This document shows positions 1-10,203 of a stretch of 10,454 nt of DNA, piece after piece. Origin of the DNA: an uncultured Eubacteriales bacterium (GTDB lineage Bacteria; Bacillota; Clostridia; Oscillospirales; Oscillospiraceae); the NCBI GenBank assembly GCA_900551355.1, contig URVR01000051.1:1-10454 (forward strand). Direction: 5' to 3'. The notes beneath the pieces were generated by a model. That model saw nothing but the letters and a program-made list of their open reading frames with translations, had not been told where the DNA came from and did not search any database. The position numbers were made by a program, and so were the translations under genes. Within the stretch, counting starts at the first letter, position 1, and each line of letters begins with the position of its first letter.

Positions 1-3283
<3,283 letters not shown>

Positions 3284-3295
3284 TCAACGATCACG

Positions 3296-3302
3296 CCTTT
3301 CT
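3296..3302 (-). promoter_or_regulatory. Ribosome-binding site of rpoB
   Basis: On the minus strand AGAAAGG lies 12 bases before the rpoB ATG. The spacing is longer than the usual 5 to 9 bases, but the [10 protein letters not shown] start fits the family well and no better start exists nearby. Confidence 0.6.
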
Positions 3303-3307
3303 ATTTG

Positions 3308-3484
3308 TTACTTCTTTTCCGGCCGCGTCCGGCTCTCGCCAGCAAGCCTGCCGCGGCCCCTATGGGTCGGCTCCGGAGCGATACGCACGGGCTTGTTGGC
3401 GTTTTTTGTGCCGCCGCCCTTGTATTCCGCCGCCGGAGATGGTATACTGTGGTCAGATGAAAGTGGGGATGTGTTTGCGTCCAT
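3308..3484 (-). CDS. Possible 58-residue leader ORF upstream of rpoB
   Basis: An ATG at 3482-3484 opens a frame of 58 codons ending in TAA at 3308-3310, 24 bases before rpoB. The product starts MDANTSPLSS, has no membrane segment, and its second half is strongly basic and rich in Pro, Gly and Arg, ending RTRPEKK. For: the frame lies wholly inside the rpoB leader, and its second half has high GC at third positions like the neighbouring genes. Against: the GGGAGG motif directly abuts the ATG with no spacer, the first 15 codons have weak third-position bias, a second frame is also open across the same bases, and the hairpin at 3321-3358 covers its 3' end. I do not recognise a family. Treat it as a candidate leader peptide only. 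Confidence 0.25.
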   Translation of the reverse strand: MDANTSPLSSDHSIPSPAAEYKGGGTKNANKPVRIAPEPTHRGRGRLAGESRTRPEKK

Positions 3485-3504
3485 CCTCCCAATATAAGCG
3501 CTTC

Positions 3505-3533
3505 ATTATATCAAAATCCGGAAGTGCTGTCAA
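3505..3533 (-). promoter_or_regulatory. Sigma-A (sigma-70 type) promoter for rpoB
   Basis: Read on the minus strand, TTGACA (3528-3533) is followed by a 17-base spacer and TATAAT (3505-3510), with TG one base upstream of the -10 box (extended -10). Both hexamers match the consensus at all six positions. Transcription should begin near 3497-3499. The promoter lies between the surface operon's terminator and rpoB, so rpoB should be expressed independently of that operon. An A7 tract at 3557-3563, about 24 bases upstream of the -35 box, might act as a distal UP-like element. Confidence 0.92.
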
Positions 3534-3542
3534 GTCCTGTCT

Positions 3543-3563
3543 GCGCCTCCGGGCGCTTTTTTT
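3543..3563 (+). terminator. Terminator-like hairpin reading on the plus strand
   Basis: GCGCC (3543-3547), loop TCCG, GGCGC (3552-3556), then seven T residues on the plus strand. This has the form of an intrinsic terminator for rightward transcription, although no rightward gene precedes it. It may stop antisense transcripts leaving the rpoB region. On the other strand the same bases are only an A-tract next to the rpoB promoter. Confidence 0.45.
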
Positions 3564-3568
3564 CATCC

Positions 3569-3605
3569 AAAAACGGCGGAATGCCCTATGGCATCCGCCG
3601 TTTTT
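3569..3605 (-). terminator. Intrinsic terminator of the surface-protein operon (bidirectional form)
   Basis: A long inverted repeat: AAAAACGGCGG (3569-3579) pairs with CCGCCGTTTTT (3595-3605), A3580 is a bulge, ATGCC (3581-3585) pairs with GGCAT (3590-3594), and the loop is CTAT. The flanking A/T tracts give a U-run on either strand. On the minus strand it begins 4 bases after the stop codon of the last operon gene, so it most likely ends that transcript before the rpoB promoter. Confidence 0.9.
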
Positions 3606-3609
3606 CCGT

Positions 3610-4179
3610 TTATTGCACCGCCGTGATGACGCCGTCCGCAATGGTCACGCCCCACGCGGAGGACGCGGCCTCCGCCGGCGCGGCCTGTATGGCCTCGGCC
3701 AGCACCTCCACCACCTGATAGATGGTGCTGCCGTCCAGCCCCGTGCCGGTCTCCAGCACCATCGGCTCACACAGCACGCCGGTCATGTCCCCCGGCGCCA
3801 CCGCCTCGGTGCAGTAGTAGGTGCCGCCGCTGCCGGCCCGCCAGCCGCTGCGCAGCTGCACCGCCGGCGACCGGGCAGGCACACCGCCTACCGCCTCGCC
3901 GTCGGCGTTGGCCCACCAGCTCACCAGCCGCACCCGCACATAGGCGGGATAGGTGCCGGTGTTCTTCACCCGGATGTTGGACTTCACGTCGCCGACATGG
4001 CTGCCGGAGGTGTAGGTGTCATCGTTCAGCTGCTCCTGCACCCTGCACATGACCTCCGCCGGTGCAAACTGGTTCTCCGCTCCGGCCTTCCGGAACATGA
4101 ACGCCATCGTCACGCCCACCGCCGCCAGAGCCGCCGCGGCAGCCGCCAGCACCAGCCATCGCTTTTTCCGCACCTTCAC
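3610..4179 (-). CDS. Small TasA/camelysin-like surface protein, last gene of the operon
   Basis: This 189-residue exported protein has a basic N-terminus (MKVRKKRW), a hydrophobic segment at about residues 9-28, then MAFMFRKAGAENQF, which resembles N-termini of SipW-dependent proteins. Residues 65-87 (DVKSNIRVKNTGTYPAYVRVRL) fit the beta-strand pattern of TasA/camelysin-like domains, where a 'KNTG...AYVRV' stretch is typical. Cys45, Cys123 and Cys137 are present. The start is taken as GTG at 4177-4179, because AGGGG lies 7 bases upstream and the hydrophobic segment then sits at the right place; a longer reading frame extends further upstream but its extra residues are not signal-like. The gene begins 4 bases after the giant gene's stop codon, and its ribosome-binding site runs into that stop, so translation is probably coupled. 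Role inferred: a fibre or matrix component, or a helper for the giant protein. The TasA-like call rests on pattern, not a search. Confidence 0.82.
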   Translation of the reverse strand: MKVRKKRWLVLAAAAAALAAVGVTMAFMFRKAGAENQFAPAEVMCRVQEQLNDDTYTSGSHVGDVKSNIRVKNTGTYPAYVRVRLVSWWANADGEAVGGVPARSPAVQLRSGWRAGSGGTYYCTEAVAPGDMTGVLCEPMVLETGTGLDGSTIYQVVEVLAEAIQAAPAEAASSAWGVTIADGVITAVQ

Positions 4180-4183
4180 CGCG

Positions 4184-7100
4184 TCACCCCTTTCTGTTGC
4201 GGACCGCATCGCTGCTGCCGCTGAGCCACTTGTCCCGCACCGCCGCATCGCCGAAGGTGACGGATGTGCCCGCCTCCGTGACCTTGACGGTCTTCGCGGC
4301 GTCGCCGTACCGCCAGGACCAGCCGCTCACCTGCTCCACGACGTAGCTGCGGCACGGCAGGTCACGGATCACCGCGCTGCCGCTGCCGGTGATGGTGACA
4401 TACGTCACCATGTCCGGATCGTCCGCCGCCGTGACCCTGTACACGAACACCTGCTCTCCGGCGCCCTCATCGTCCGTGCCGTTTTCCCGGACGATGGTCA
4501 GATCGCCGAAGGCCGGCATGAACTTGGCGTAGAACACGTTCTTATTGGGATTGGTCAGCAGCCCGTCCCGCTTGGGCAGGATCTTCGCGTCCGTCACCTC
4601 CGCCATGCTCTCCGGCACCGGCACGGTGCAGGCCTCGTCCAGATACCAGCCCTGGAAGGCATAGCCCGCCTCCGCCTCTGCCGTGGAGCCGGCAAGCGCC
4701 TCCGTACCGCTGACCACCTCGATGGTGCGGCTCACCGTGCCGCCGCCGAAGGGCCACACGCGGTACTCCACGGTGTACTGCTTCGTCTCGTAGTAGAAAA
4801 TAATGTAGTTCTGCTCGTCCTGTGGCCGCAGGCTGATGCGCTGCTCCGCCGCCGACACGCAGCTCATGCCGTCGATGTCCTCGGCCTGCGCCGTCACCAC
4901 CGCGCCGTAGCGCCCCTCGTCGGTCTTCACCGGCAGCAGCACGCCGTTGCTGTGCTCCGTGTCGTCCTTGTTGTAAGTCAGACCCGCCAGATTGCTGATG
5001 TCCGTGCCGTACCGCAGGTGGTACACCCGGTAGCTCTGGGTGTTCCGGACGTAGAACACATACAGCTCCGCGCCGTCGGCGCTGATGGTGAACGTAAAGC
5101 CGTCCGCGCCCTGCGTCACCTGCTGCGCCGTGCCATCCGCCGTCACCACGCCGGTGGTCAGCGGCGTGAAGCCGCTGAAGGTCTGGGGCCGGATGGTCTG
5201 CATGCTGCCCACCGCGCCGATGCCCTCCGTGTGGAACGACGCCTCGGTGTAGTTGACGTAGCCGCCGTTTCCGTCCGGCGTCAGGGCATCCTCCGCCGCG
5301 TCCAGATCCTGCAGCATGTAGTGCACCGCGTAGTAGGCGTTCTGCACGTCCGGCGTGTAGTAGAATGTCACCACGTTGTCCTTGGAGCCCACATACTTGC
5401 CGTTCTCGTCCTTCTCCACCGCCAGCACCAGCCGCTTGTAGAATGCATCCGGCATGTAGTTGGTGATCACGGCGAACCGCTCCGTCACCACCGCCATCTG
5501 CGTGGTCTTTTCCTCGGTGCCGCCGCCGGGCGCGTCCGGGATGAGCCGGTCGTCGCTGAGGTACCGGTACTCCACGGTGTAGCCGATGTTCTCCGCGTGG
5601 ACGTAGGTGAACGTGAACACGTTCGCCGTGGGATCGCTCTTGTCGTCCTCGCACTGGATGGTGGCGGAGTGGCTGGCCAGTGTGGGATAGTAACCGCTGT
5701 TGTAGTCGTCGTACAGCTGGCCAAGGGGCGCGCCCGCCTTGGGGATAAACGTCCGGGTAGTCCCCTGGAACGCATAGCCGACGGAATCGTCGGCCACCGT
5801 CCGGTGGAACCCGCCGTCCTCCGCCAGATAGACGTAGCGCCGCGTCTCGCCGCCGCTGCCGGCCGTATAGGCCGTGTTGTCCCGGGGGTTGTACAGCGCG
5901 GCGGCCCGGGCCGCCGCCGTCCACGCGGCGTCCGTCTCCGCCTCCAGCGTGACATAGTGGATGATGAACGGCTGCGCCGAGTGGGTGCCCCAGTCCGCGA
6001 ACACGTTCATGTCCCGGACGATGGGCATATCCAGCGGTGTATAGGCCGTTTTCTTGTGGCTCTTCATGTAGAACCAGCCGCCGAAGACGTAGTCGTGGCC
6101 GCTGGTATCCTCCGGCGTCGCCACGTCCTCCGCCAGCGCGCCGTGATCCACCTTCAGGTCGTGCAGCACCTCCACGGAGGTGTCCCCCGCCTCATAGGCC
6201 AGCATGTCGTCGTAGGTGCGGAAGAACCGCACGTCATGCTGCACCGGCGCCCACTTGGCGTACAGTACCAGGTGAGCGGCGGGCATGGTGCTGCCCGGCA
6301 CATATTCGCTGCCGTCATAGCAGCCGGGGCTGGTGTACCAGCCGCCGAAGGTGTAGGCATCCTTCTCCAGCGTCTCCGGATAGGGTGGGATACCCGCCTC
6401 GTTGCCGGTGGCCTCCCGGATATAGGCGTCGATGCCTCCCTCAAAGGGCACTTCGTAATCCTTGGCCCTGCTGTAATTGTGCAGCGCCAGATTGTAGCTC
6501 TGCCGCTTGTAGAACAGGTTGGCGGTATAGCTCAGCCGCCCGTCGTCCAGCGTACCGTTGTCCTCCTGCAGCCACCCCGCGTCGCGCTCGCCTGCGCTGA
6601 CGAAGCCCGGCAGGCCCGGCCGGGTCTGGTCCGCGATCGTTTTGTTGTTATCGGCGGCGTACACGGTGCGGTACAGGTCGTAGGACACGCCGTTGAATAT
6701 CTTGTTTCCCTCCTGGCCCGCCGGCGTCTCCACATACAGCTTGTAGATCCACTGTCGGGGATTGCTCCAGCTGATGTCCGCGCCGTTGTCGAAGAAGGCC
6801 AGGAAGTTCATATCATCGGGATCCTGCCGGTCTGCGAACCGCTCATCCGTAACAAAGCTGTCCTTATACACCAGCTGCTCGTCCAGAATGGGATAATAGC
6901 ACTTGATGGTGGCGTTGGGGTTCGTCCAGTTGTACTGGATGTTGTACTCGCCGTTCCACCCGGCGAAATAGGCGTAGTTGCCCCACTGTCCCTCGCCCAT
7001 GTGATCCTTGGCCTCGTTGCTGGTGTGGGTGCCGGACACCTTCACCTTATCGAACACCTCGCTGGGCCACAGCACCGACAGGTCTGCGCCGTACCGCGCA

Positions 7101-8989
7101 TCGAATTCAAAGTAATAGAACTTGTGTTCCCTCTCGTTGTAGCCGCTCTCCGGCAGCGTGCCGGTGGTGTACGTCACGCCTGCCGGCGCGTTGATCTTCG
7201 GCAGTGCCGGCACCTCGCCCCAGTGGCTGCTGGCGATATTCTCCAGCAGGGATGTCACGTCGTTCACCACGGCGCCGTTCTTCGTCGGACGCCCATTCTG
7301 GTTGCTCCGCCCGTCCATGCCGTCTTGCTGATGGCCGAACTTGTAGGTGCTGCCGCCCACGATGTAGTATTTCGGATCGCCGCCGTTCTTCCTCTCTTGC
7401 GCGTAGAAGAACCGCATGGTGTACACCCGCCGGGTGTAGTAGACGTTGACCACAGTGGAGCCGTCGCCCTTCACCAGCACATCCTTATCCGCGTGGCTGT
7501 ACACATACTGCCGGAAGCTCTGGGCATAGCAATCGCTGCTGTGGGTGTGGCTTTCATCGTTCTCCAGATGGCACAGGGCGGTGGTGGCCGTCAGATCGTT
7601 GCCGCCGCTGACCGTCTCGCCGGAGACGGCGCCCACGCTCTCCGCGCCCACATAGCTGTACCTGTCATCGTCGGCGTTCTGCAGCCAGTACACCTTGGTG
7701 TAGGTCGTCTCCGCCTGCGTCCAGATGGCGATGTAGCTCAGATTCTCGTCGGGGATGGTGCCGGGCAGCTCGTCCGCCGTCCCGTCTCCCTTCCCGTCCT
7801 CTCCCACCAGATCCCAGCCGCCGAACACATAGCCGTGGCGGGTAGGCTCGTTCACCAGAAACGGCGTGCCGTACCGTGCGTACACCGGCTCCGTGCCGTA
7901 GCCGCCGTTGATGTCGAACTTGATGAGGTGATAATTCCGGTCGTAGTAGCACTCAAACACGGTGGAGCCGTCCGCCGCCACCGCCTCGGGATAGTGGTAC
8001 AGCTTGTTGAAGCCCACGGAGTGGGCCGCGTCCGCCGCCAGCATCTCATTGGTGATGATGGTGCCGGTGCGGGCGGTGCGCTGCTGGTACAGCGACACGT
8101 CCTCCGTGTAGAAATCGTCGTGGATGTTCTGGAAGTAGAACCGCGCCGCGTAGGGCACGTTGATGGCCTTGTAGTACACGTTCACCACATACGCGGCCTT
8201 GTCATAGTCCTCCGTTATGTGCAGCACGATGCTGTCCGCCCGGTCCGGCGCGTCCACCTCGCCCTGCGCCGGCACGGTGATGTCCGGCTGCGCCGCGTTG
8301 TAGTACGGCGCGTAGCCCAGATAGGTGGGGGAGATCACCGTATTGCTGTACGCCGTGCCCTGCTGGATCTGGGCGCTGAAGCCCGTATAGATGGGCAGCC
8401 CCGTCTCCGCGTCCAGATAGTTGATGGAGACCTGCACATATTCGCTGGTCCGGGCGCTGCGGCCCGCCCGGCGCGCCGCCCTTTTCGCGGCAGACGCCGA
8501 CTGCGCCTGCTGCGCCGCCCGCTGCTGCACCTGCGCCGCCTCATAGGCGGCCACATCCGCCTGCGTCACCGGCACAGCCAGCTCTGCCGCCACGCACACC
8601 GGCTCAGAGACTGCCGTCTCCCCGTCCGCCGCAGCCGCGCACCGCACATAGGCGCTGCCCGTACCGTCCAGCACCTCCCGCACCAGCGCATAGGACACCG
8701 TCAGCGCGGCGCTGTCCGCGCCGTAGATGTCCACCCAGCCCTCCTCGGTGAGGATCTGCCACTGCAGCCCGGCGCCCTCGACGGTGCATGCCGCCTCCAC
8801 GGCGGCGTTCTCCGCCTGACTGATGGTCAGCTGCTCCACGGCCCGGCCGTCCTGCGTCACCGACACGGACAGCTCCGCCGCGTCCGCCTCCGTCACCAGC
8901 GCCGGCAGCAGCTGCACCGTCATCACAAGGCTCAGCAGCAGCGATACCAGCCGCCGGCCTCTCTGCTTTTCATTGCTTCTGCGATCCAT
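4184..8989 (-). CDS. Giant secreted InlB-repeat / MucBP-like adhesin with C-terminal Cna-B-like domain
   Basis: A 1601-residue protein starting at ATG 8987-8989, with GGGGG 7 bases upstream. A classical signal peptide covers about residues 1-38 (basic MDRRSNEKQRGRR, hydrophobic core, VTEADA-A cleavage site). Then come an Ig-like region (39-134), an Ala/Gln/Arg linker (135-183), and a MucBP-like beta domain (184-273) starting VSINYLDAETGLPIY. Four Listeria-Bacteroides (InlB B/Flg_new) type repeats lie at about 354-424, 831-913, 918-1000 and 1405-1490, each with a GGW or QGW core and ending in W or F. Further MucBP-like stretches are at 1137-1212 and 1319-1400. A Cys/His motif is at 472-488. 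A Cna-B/SpaA-like domain occupies about 1496-1580, ending DKWLSGSSDAVRNRKG. There is no C-terminal membrane segment or LPXTG, so it is probably released or held by a partner. Likely role: adhesion or matrix. Codon use matches rpoB. Confidence 0.93.
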   Translation of the reverse strand: MDRRSNEKQRGRRLVSLLLSLVMTVQLLPALVTEADAAELSVSVTQDGRAVEQLTISQAENAAVEAACTVEGAGLQWQILTEEGWVDIYGADSAALTVSYALVREVLDGTGSAYVRCAAAADGETAVSEPVCVAAELAVPVTQADVAAYEAAQVQQRAAQQAQSASAAKRAARRAGRSARTSEYVQVSINYLDAETGLPIYTGFSAQIQQGTAYSNTVISPTYLGYAPYYNAAQPDITVPAQGEVDAPDRADSIVLHITEDYDKAAYVVNVYYKAINVPYAARFYFQNIHDDFYTEDVSLYQQRTARTGTIITNEMLAADAAHSVGFNKLYHYPEAVAADGSTVFECYYDRNYHLIKFDINGGYGTEPVYARYGTPFLVNEPTRHGYVFGGWDLVGEDGKGDGTADELPGTIPDENLSYIAIWTQAETTYTKVYWLQNADDDRYSYVGAESVGAVSGETVSGGNDLTATTALCHLENDESHTHSSDCYAQSFRQYVYSHADKDVLVKGDGSTVVNVYYTRRVYTMRFFYAQERKNGGDPKYYIVGGSTYKFGHQQDGMDGRSNQNGRPTKNGAVVNDVTSLLENIASSHWGEVPALPKINAPAGVTYTTGTLPESGYNEREHKFYYFEFDARYGADLSVLWPSEVFDKVKVSGTHTSNEAKDHMGEGQWGNYAYFAGWNGEYNIQYNWTNPNATIKCYYPILDEQLVYKDSFVTDERFADRQDPDDMNFLAFFDNGADISWSNPRQWIYKLYVETPAGQEGNKIFNGVSYDLYRTVYAADNNKTIADQTRPGLPGFVSAGERDAGWLQEDNGTLDDGRLSYTANLFYKRQSYNLALHNYSRAKDYEVPFEGGIDAYIREATGNEAGIPPYPETLEKDAYTFGGWYTSPGCYDGSEYVPGSTMPAAHLVLYAKWAPVQHDVRFFRTYDDMLAYEAGDTSVEVLHDLKVDHGALAEDVATPEDTSGHDYVFGGWFYMKSHKKTAYTPLDMPIVRDMNVFADWGTHSAQPFIIHYVTLEAETDAAWTAAARAAALYNPRDNTAYTAGSGGETRRYVYLAEDGGFHRTVADDSVGYAFQGTTRTFIPKAGAPLGQLYDDYNSGYYPTLASHSATIQCEDDKSDPTANVFTFTYVHAENIGYTVEYRYLSDDRLIPDAPGGGTEEKTTQMAVVTERFAVITNYMPDAFYKRLVLAVEKDENGKYVGSKDNVVTFYYTPDVQNAYYAVHYMLQDLDAAEDALTPDGNGGYVNYTEASFHTEGIGAVGSMQTIRPQTFSGFTPLTTGVVTADGTAQQVTQGADGFTFTISADGAELYVFYVRNTQSYRVYHLRYGTDISNLAGLTYNKDDTEHSNGVLLPVKTDEGRYGAVVTAQAEDIDGMSCVSAAEQRISLRPQDEQNYIIFYYETKQYTVEYRVWPFGGGTVSRTIEVVSGTEALAGSTAEAEAGYAFQGWYLDEACTVPVPESMAEVTDAKILPKRDGLLTNPNKNVFYAKFMPAFGDLTIVRENGTDDEGAGEQVFVYRVTAADDPDMVTYVTITGSGSAVIRDLPCRSYVVEQVSGWSWRYGDAAKTVKVTEAGTSVTFGDAAVRDKWLSGSSDAVRNRKG
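4250..4504 (-). other. C-terminal Cna-B/SpaA-like domain lacking usual isopeptide residues
   Basis: Residues about 1496-1580 of the giant protein show the prealbumin-like pattern: DLTIVRENG, then YVTITGSGSAVIRDLP, YVVEQVSGWSW, and SVTFGDAA. The glutamate of the 'VVEQ' strand is present (Glu1552). The first strand has Val-Arg where a Lys is usual, and the last has Gly-Asp where an Asn is usual. A canonical Lys-Asn cross-link is therefore not supported. Confidence 0.6.
4520..7930 (-). repeat. Four dispersed InlB-type (Listeria-Bacteroides) protein repeats within the giant gene
   Basis: The repeats are seen in the protein, not as near-identical DNA. Approximate locations are 7718-7930 (HLIKFDINGG to YIAIW, core YVFGGW), 6251-6499 (core YTFGGW, ending LYAKW), 5990-6238 (core YVFGGW, ending FADW), and 4520-4777 (core YAFQGW, ending FYAKF). 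The two middle copies are adjacent. A degenerate copy with YFAGW lies near residues 672-678. The copies have diverged, so recent tandem duplication is unlikely. In the family these form a small beta-grasp-like fold in surface proteins. Confidence 0.75.
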
Positions 8990-9008
8990 CTCGCGTCCCC
9001 CTGTTGTC

Positions 9009-9662
9009 TCATGACGCGGCGCGCACCGCGCTCCAGGCCGCCTCGGCCCGGGTCGTACTGTCCATGCCGTCGTCCAGTCCCTGATACTGCACGGCGGCTG
9101 CCTGTATGTCGATGCGCAGCCCCGTGTCCGCCAGTGCCCGCAGGCGGCTGGCCGTCACATCGGCGCTGACCGTGATGCGTCCGCTGTCCCTGAGCACCGC
9201 CGCGGAGAACGGCGTGTTGGCCGGTACGATCTGATAGTACACGGCGCTGTCCGTCCCGCCGTGCAGCAGCTGCCACGCGGCGTCCACGCCCCACGCCGAC
9301 AACGCCGTACCGCCGCCGTCCTGTATGGCGTAGCTGTGGGTGCCGGTACGCTGCCAGCCCTCCGTCTCCAGCTCCAGAAACACATAGCACGCCATCTCGC
9401 TGCTCTCCAGCGTCACCACGGCGTTCTTGGTGAGCTCCACGCCCGGCGCCAGCAGCCACCTGCCGCCCTCCGCCGGTACGTCGCCCGTCTCCGTCACCGT
9501 CAGGTCCCGGATGACAGCCACCCGCGCCGCGTCTCCGCCGTGGGAGGAGGTCACATAACGGGAAAACGTCACGCCCGTCAGTGCGAACGTGACCACCAGC
9601 AGATACAGGAGGTACGCCCGCAGCGGCAGACGCACCCGGTTCTTTTTCTTCTGTTCCTCCAC
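9009..9662 (-). CDS. TasA-like SipW-dependent exported protein (GTG start)
   Basis: A 217-residue protein that immediately follows the SipW-type peptidase. The N-terminus is basic (MEEQKKKNRVRLPLR), then a hydrophobic segment at about 16-33 (AYLLYLLVVTFALTGVTF) leads into SRYVTSSHGGDAARVAVI, a layout typical of SipW-dependent signal regions in clostridia. The remainder alternates beta-strand-like stretches, including NAVVTLESSEMACYVFLELE (80-99) and LRIDIQAAAVQYQG near the C-terminus, consistent with a TasA/camelysin-like fold. The start is set at GTG 9660-9662 because GGGAGG (9672-9677) sits 9 bases upstream; an ATG nearer to that site lies in another frame that lacks the signal region. The gene begins 22 bases after the peptidase stop. 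Inferred role: fibre subunit or matrix protein processed by the neighbouring peptidase. It is only distantly like the other small protein of the operon. Confidence 0.85.
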   Translation of the reverse strand: MEEQKKKNRVRLPLRAYLLYLLVVTFALTGVTFSRYVTSSHGGDAARVAVIRDLTVTETGDVPAEGGRWLLAPGVELTKNAVVTLESSEMACYVFLELETEGWQRTGTHSYAIQDGGGTALSAWGVDAAWQLLHGGTDSAVYYQIVPANTPFSAAVLRDSGRITVSADVTASRLRALADTGLRIDIQAAAVQYQGLDDGMDSTTRAEAAWSAVRAAS

Positions 9663-9671
9663 AGAGCATAG

Positions 9672-9677
9672 CCTCCC
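9672..9677 (-). promoter_or_regulatory. Ribosome-binding site deciding a GTG start
   Basis: GGGAGG on the minus strand lies 9 bases before GTG 9660-9662. An ATG at 9667-9669 is only 2 bases from the motif and opens an overlapping frame without a signal peptide, so the GTG is preferred. Confidence 0.7.
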
Positions 9678-9684
9678 TTCCGCC

Positions 9685-10203
9685 TTATGCCTCTTTGACC
9701 TTGCGCCGTCCCAGCGCCTCCGGCGCCCACAGCACCAGCGGCAGCGCCAGCACCAGGCACAGCATGCCCAGCGGCGTCCGCAGCAGCCGCACTGCGCCGC
9801 CCACGCCGGGAAGCACCAGAACGACCCGTCCCAGCACATCCTCCGGCGGCGTCACGGCGGCGTCCTCCGTGTTGTTGGCGTCGCCTCTGGTGCGGTAGCC
9901 CTCCGCCGTCACCGCCGTGATGCGGTGCGTCACCGTATGGCTGCCGCTGCGGAACATGATGATGTCCCCGGCGTCGTAGGACGCCTCCTCATGGGTCACC
10001 ACCAGATCGTCCGGCTCGATGGTGCCGGACATGCTGCCCGTCAGCACCACGGCGCTGCGCAGACCCAGCACCGCCGGATCCTCCGTGCCCAGCCGCTGGG
10101 CCGCCAGCACATAGAGATTCGCCGCCAGCAGCACCGCCAGCACCGCTGTCACCGCACCGCTGCATATCCTACCGGCCAGTCTGGCCGCCCTTCTCATCTT
10201 CAT
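9685..10203 (-). CDS. sipW: SipW-type (ER-type, S26B) signal peptidase I
   Basis: A 172-residue membrane peptidase that removes signal peptides from exported proteins; SipW relatives in Bacillus process TasA and TapA. The first membrane segment is at about residues 14-35. The catalytic serine is Ser57 in VVLTGSMSGTIEPDDLVV, and the general base is His93 in HTVTHRI. The use of His in place of the Lys of ordinary bacterial signal peptidases marks the ER/SipW class. Asp108 in RGDANN completes the conserved set. A second membrane segment lies at about 144-161, followed by a basic tail. The start is ATG 10201-10203, with GAAGGAG 11 bases upstream; a second ATG two codons later is too far from that site. 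Its start overlaps the end of the preceding surface-protein gene by 35 bases, which suggests coupled translation. It is probably dedicated to the TasA-like products downstream. Confidence 0.93.
   Translation of the reverse strand: MKMRRAARLAGRICSGAVTAVLAVLLAANLYVLAAQRLGTEDPAVLGLRSAVVLTGSMSGTIEPDDLVVTHEEASYDAGDIIMFRSGSHTVTHRITAVTAEGYRTRGDANNTEDAAVTPPEDVLGRVVLVLPGVGGAVRLLRTPLGMLCLVLALPLVLWAPEALGRRKVKEA

Larger units (their letters stand above)
3284..3498 (-). promoter_or_regulatory. Long rpoB 5' leader with GC-rich hairpin
   Basis: From the predicted transcription start near 3498 to the rpoB ATG there are about 215 bases, long for a simple leader. The clearest structure is an inverted repeat, GGCCGCG at 3321-3327 against CGCGGCC at 3352-3358, with further GGC/GCC pairing inside. 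It ends about 37 bases before the rpoB ATG. No uridine run follows it on the transcribed strand, so it does not look like an intrinsic terminator. It could be a regulatory, processing or protein-binding element. I do not recognise a known riboswitch or the L10-leader fold here. Confidence 0.5.

Noticed and set aside
3321..3358. GC-rich hairpin as an intrinsic terminator or attenuator
   Set aside because: No uridine run follows the stem on either strand, so it is kept only as a structured leader element.
3301..3492. 63-codon frame in the rpoB leader starting with TTG
   Set aside because: The TTG start overlaps the purine-rich GGGAGG stretch, leaving no upstream ribosome-binding site, and the product has no recognisable pattern.
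4016..9169. Rightward open frame of more than 1700 codons opposite the giant adhesin
   Set aside because: Antisense shadow in register with the real gene; no start signal, no domains, and composition typical of antisense GC-rich sequence.
8932..9669. Leftward 245-codon frame starting at the ATG near 9669
   Set aside because: It overlaps the TasA-like gene in another frame, lacks a signal region and has repetitive Gly/Arg composition; its ATG is only 2 bases from the ribosome-binding site.
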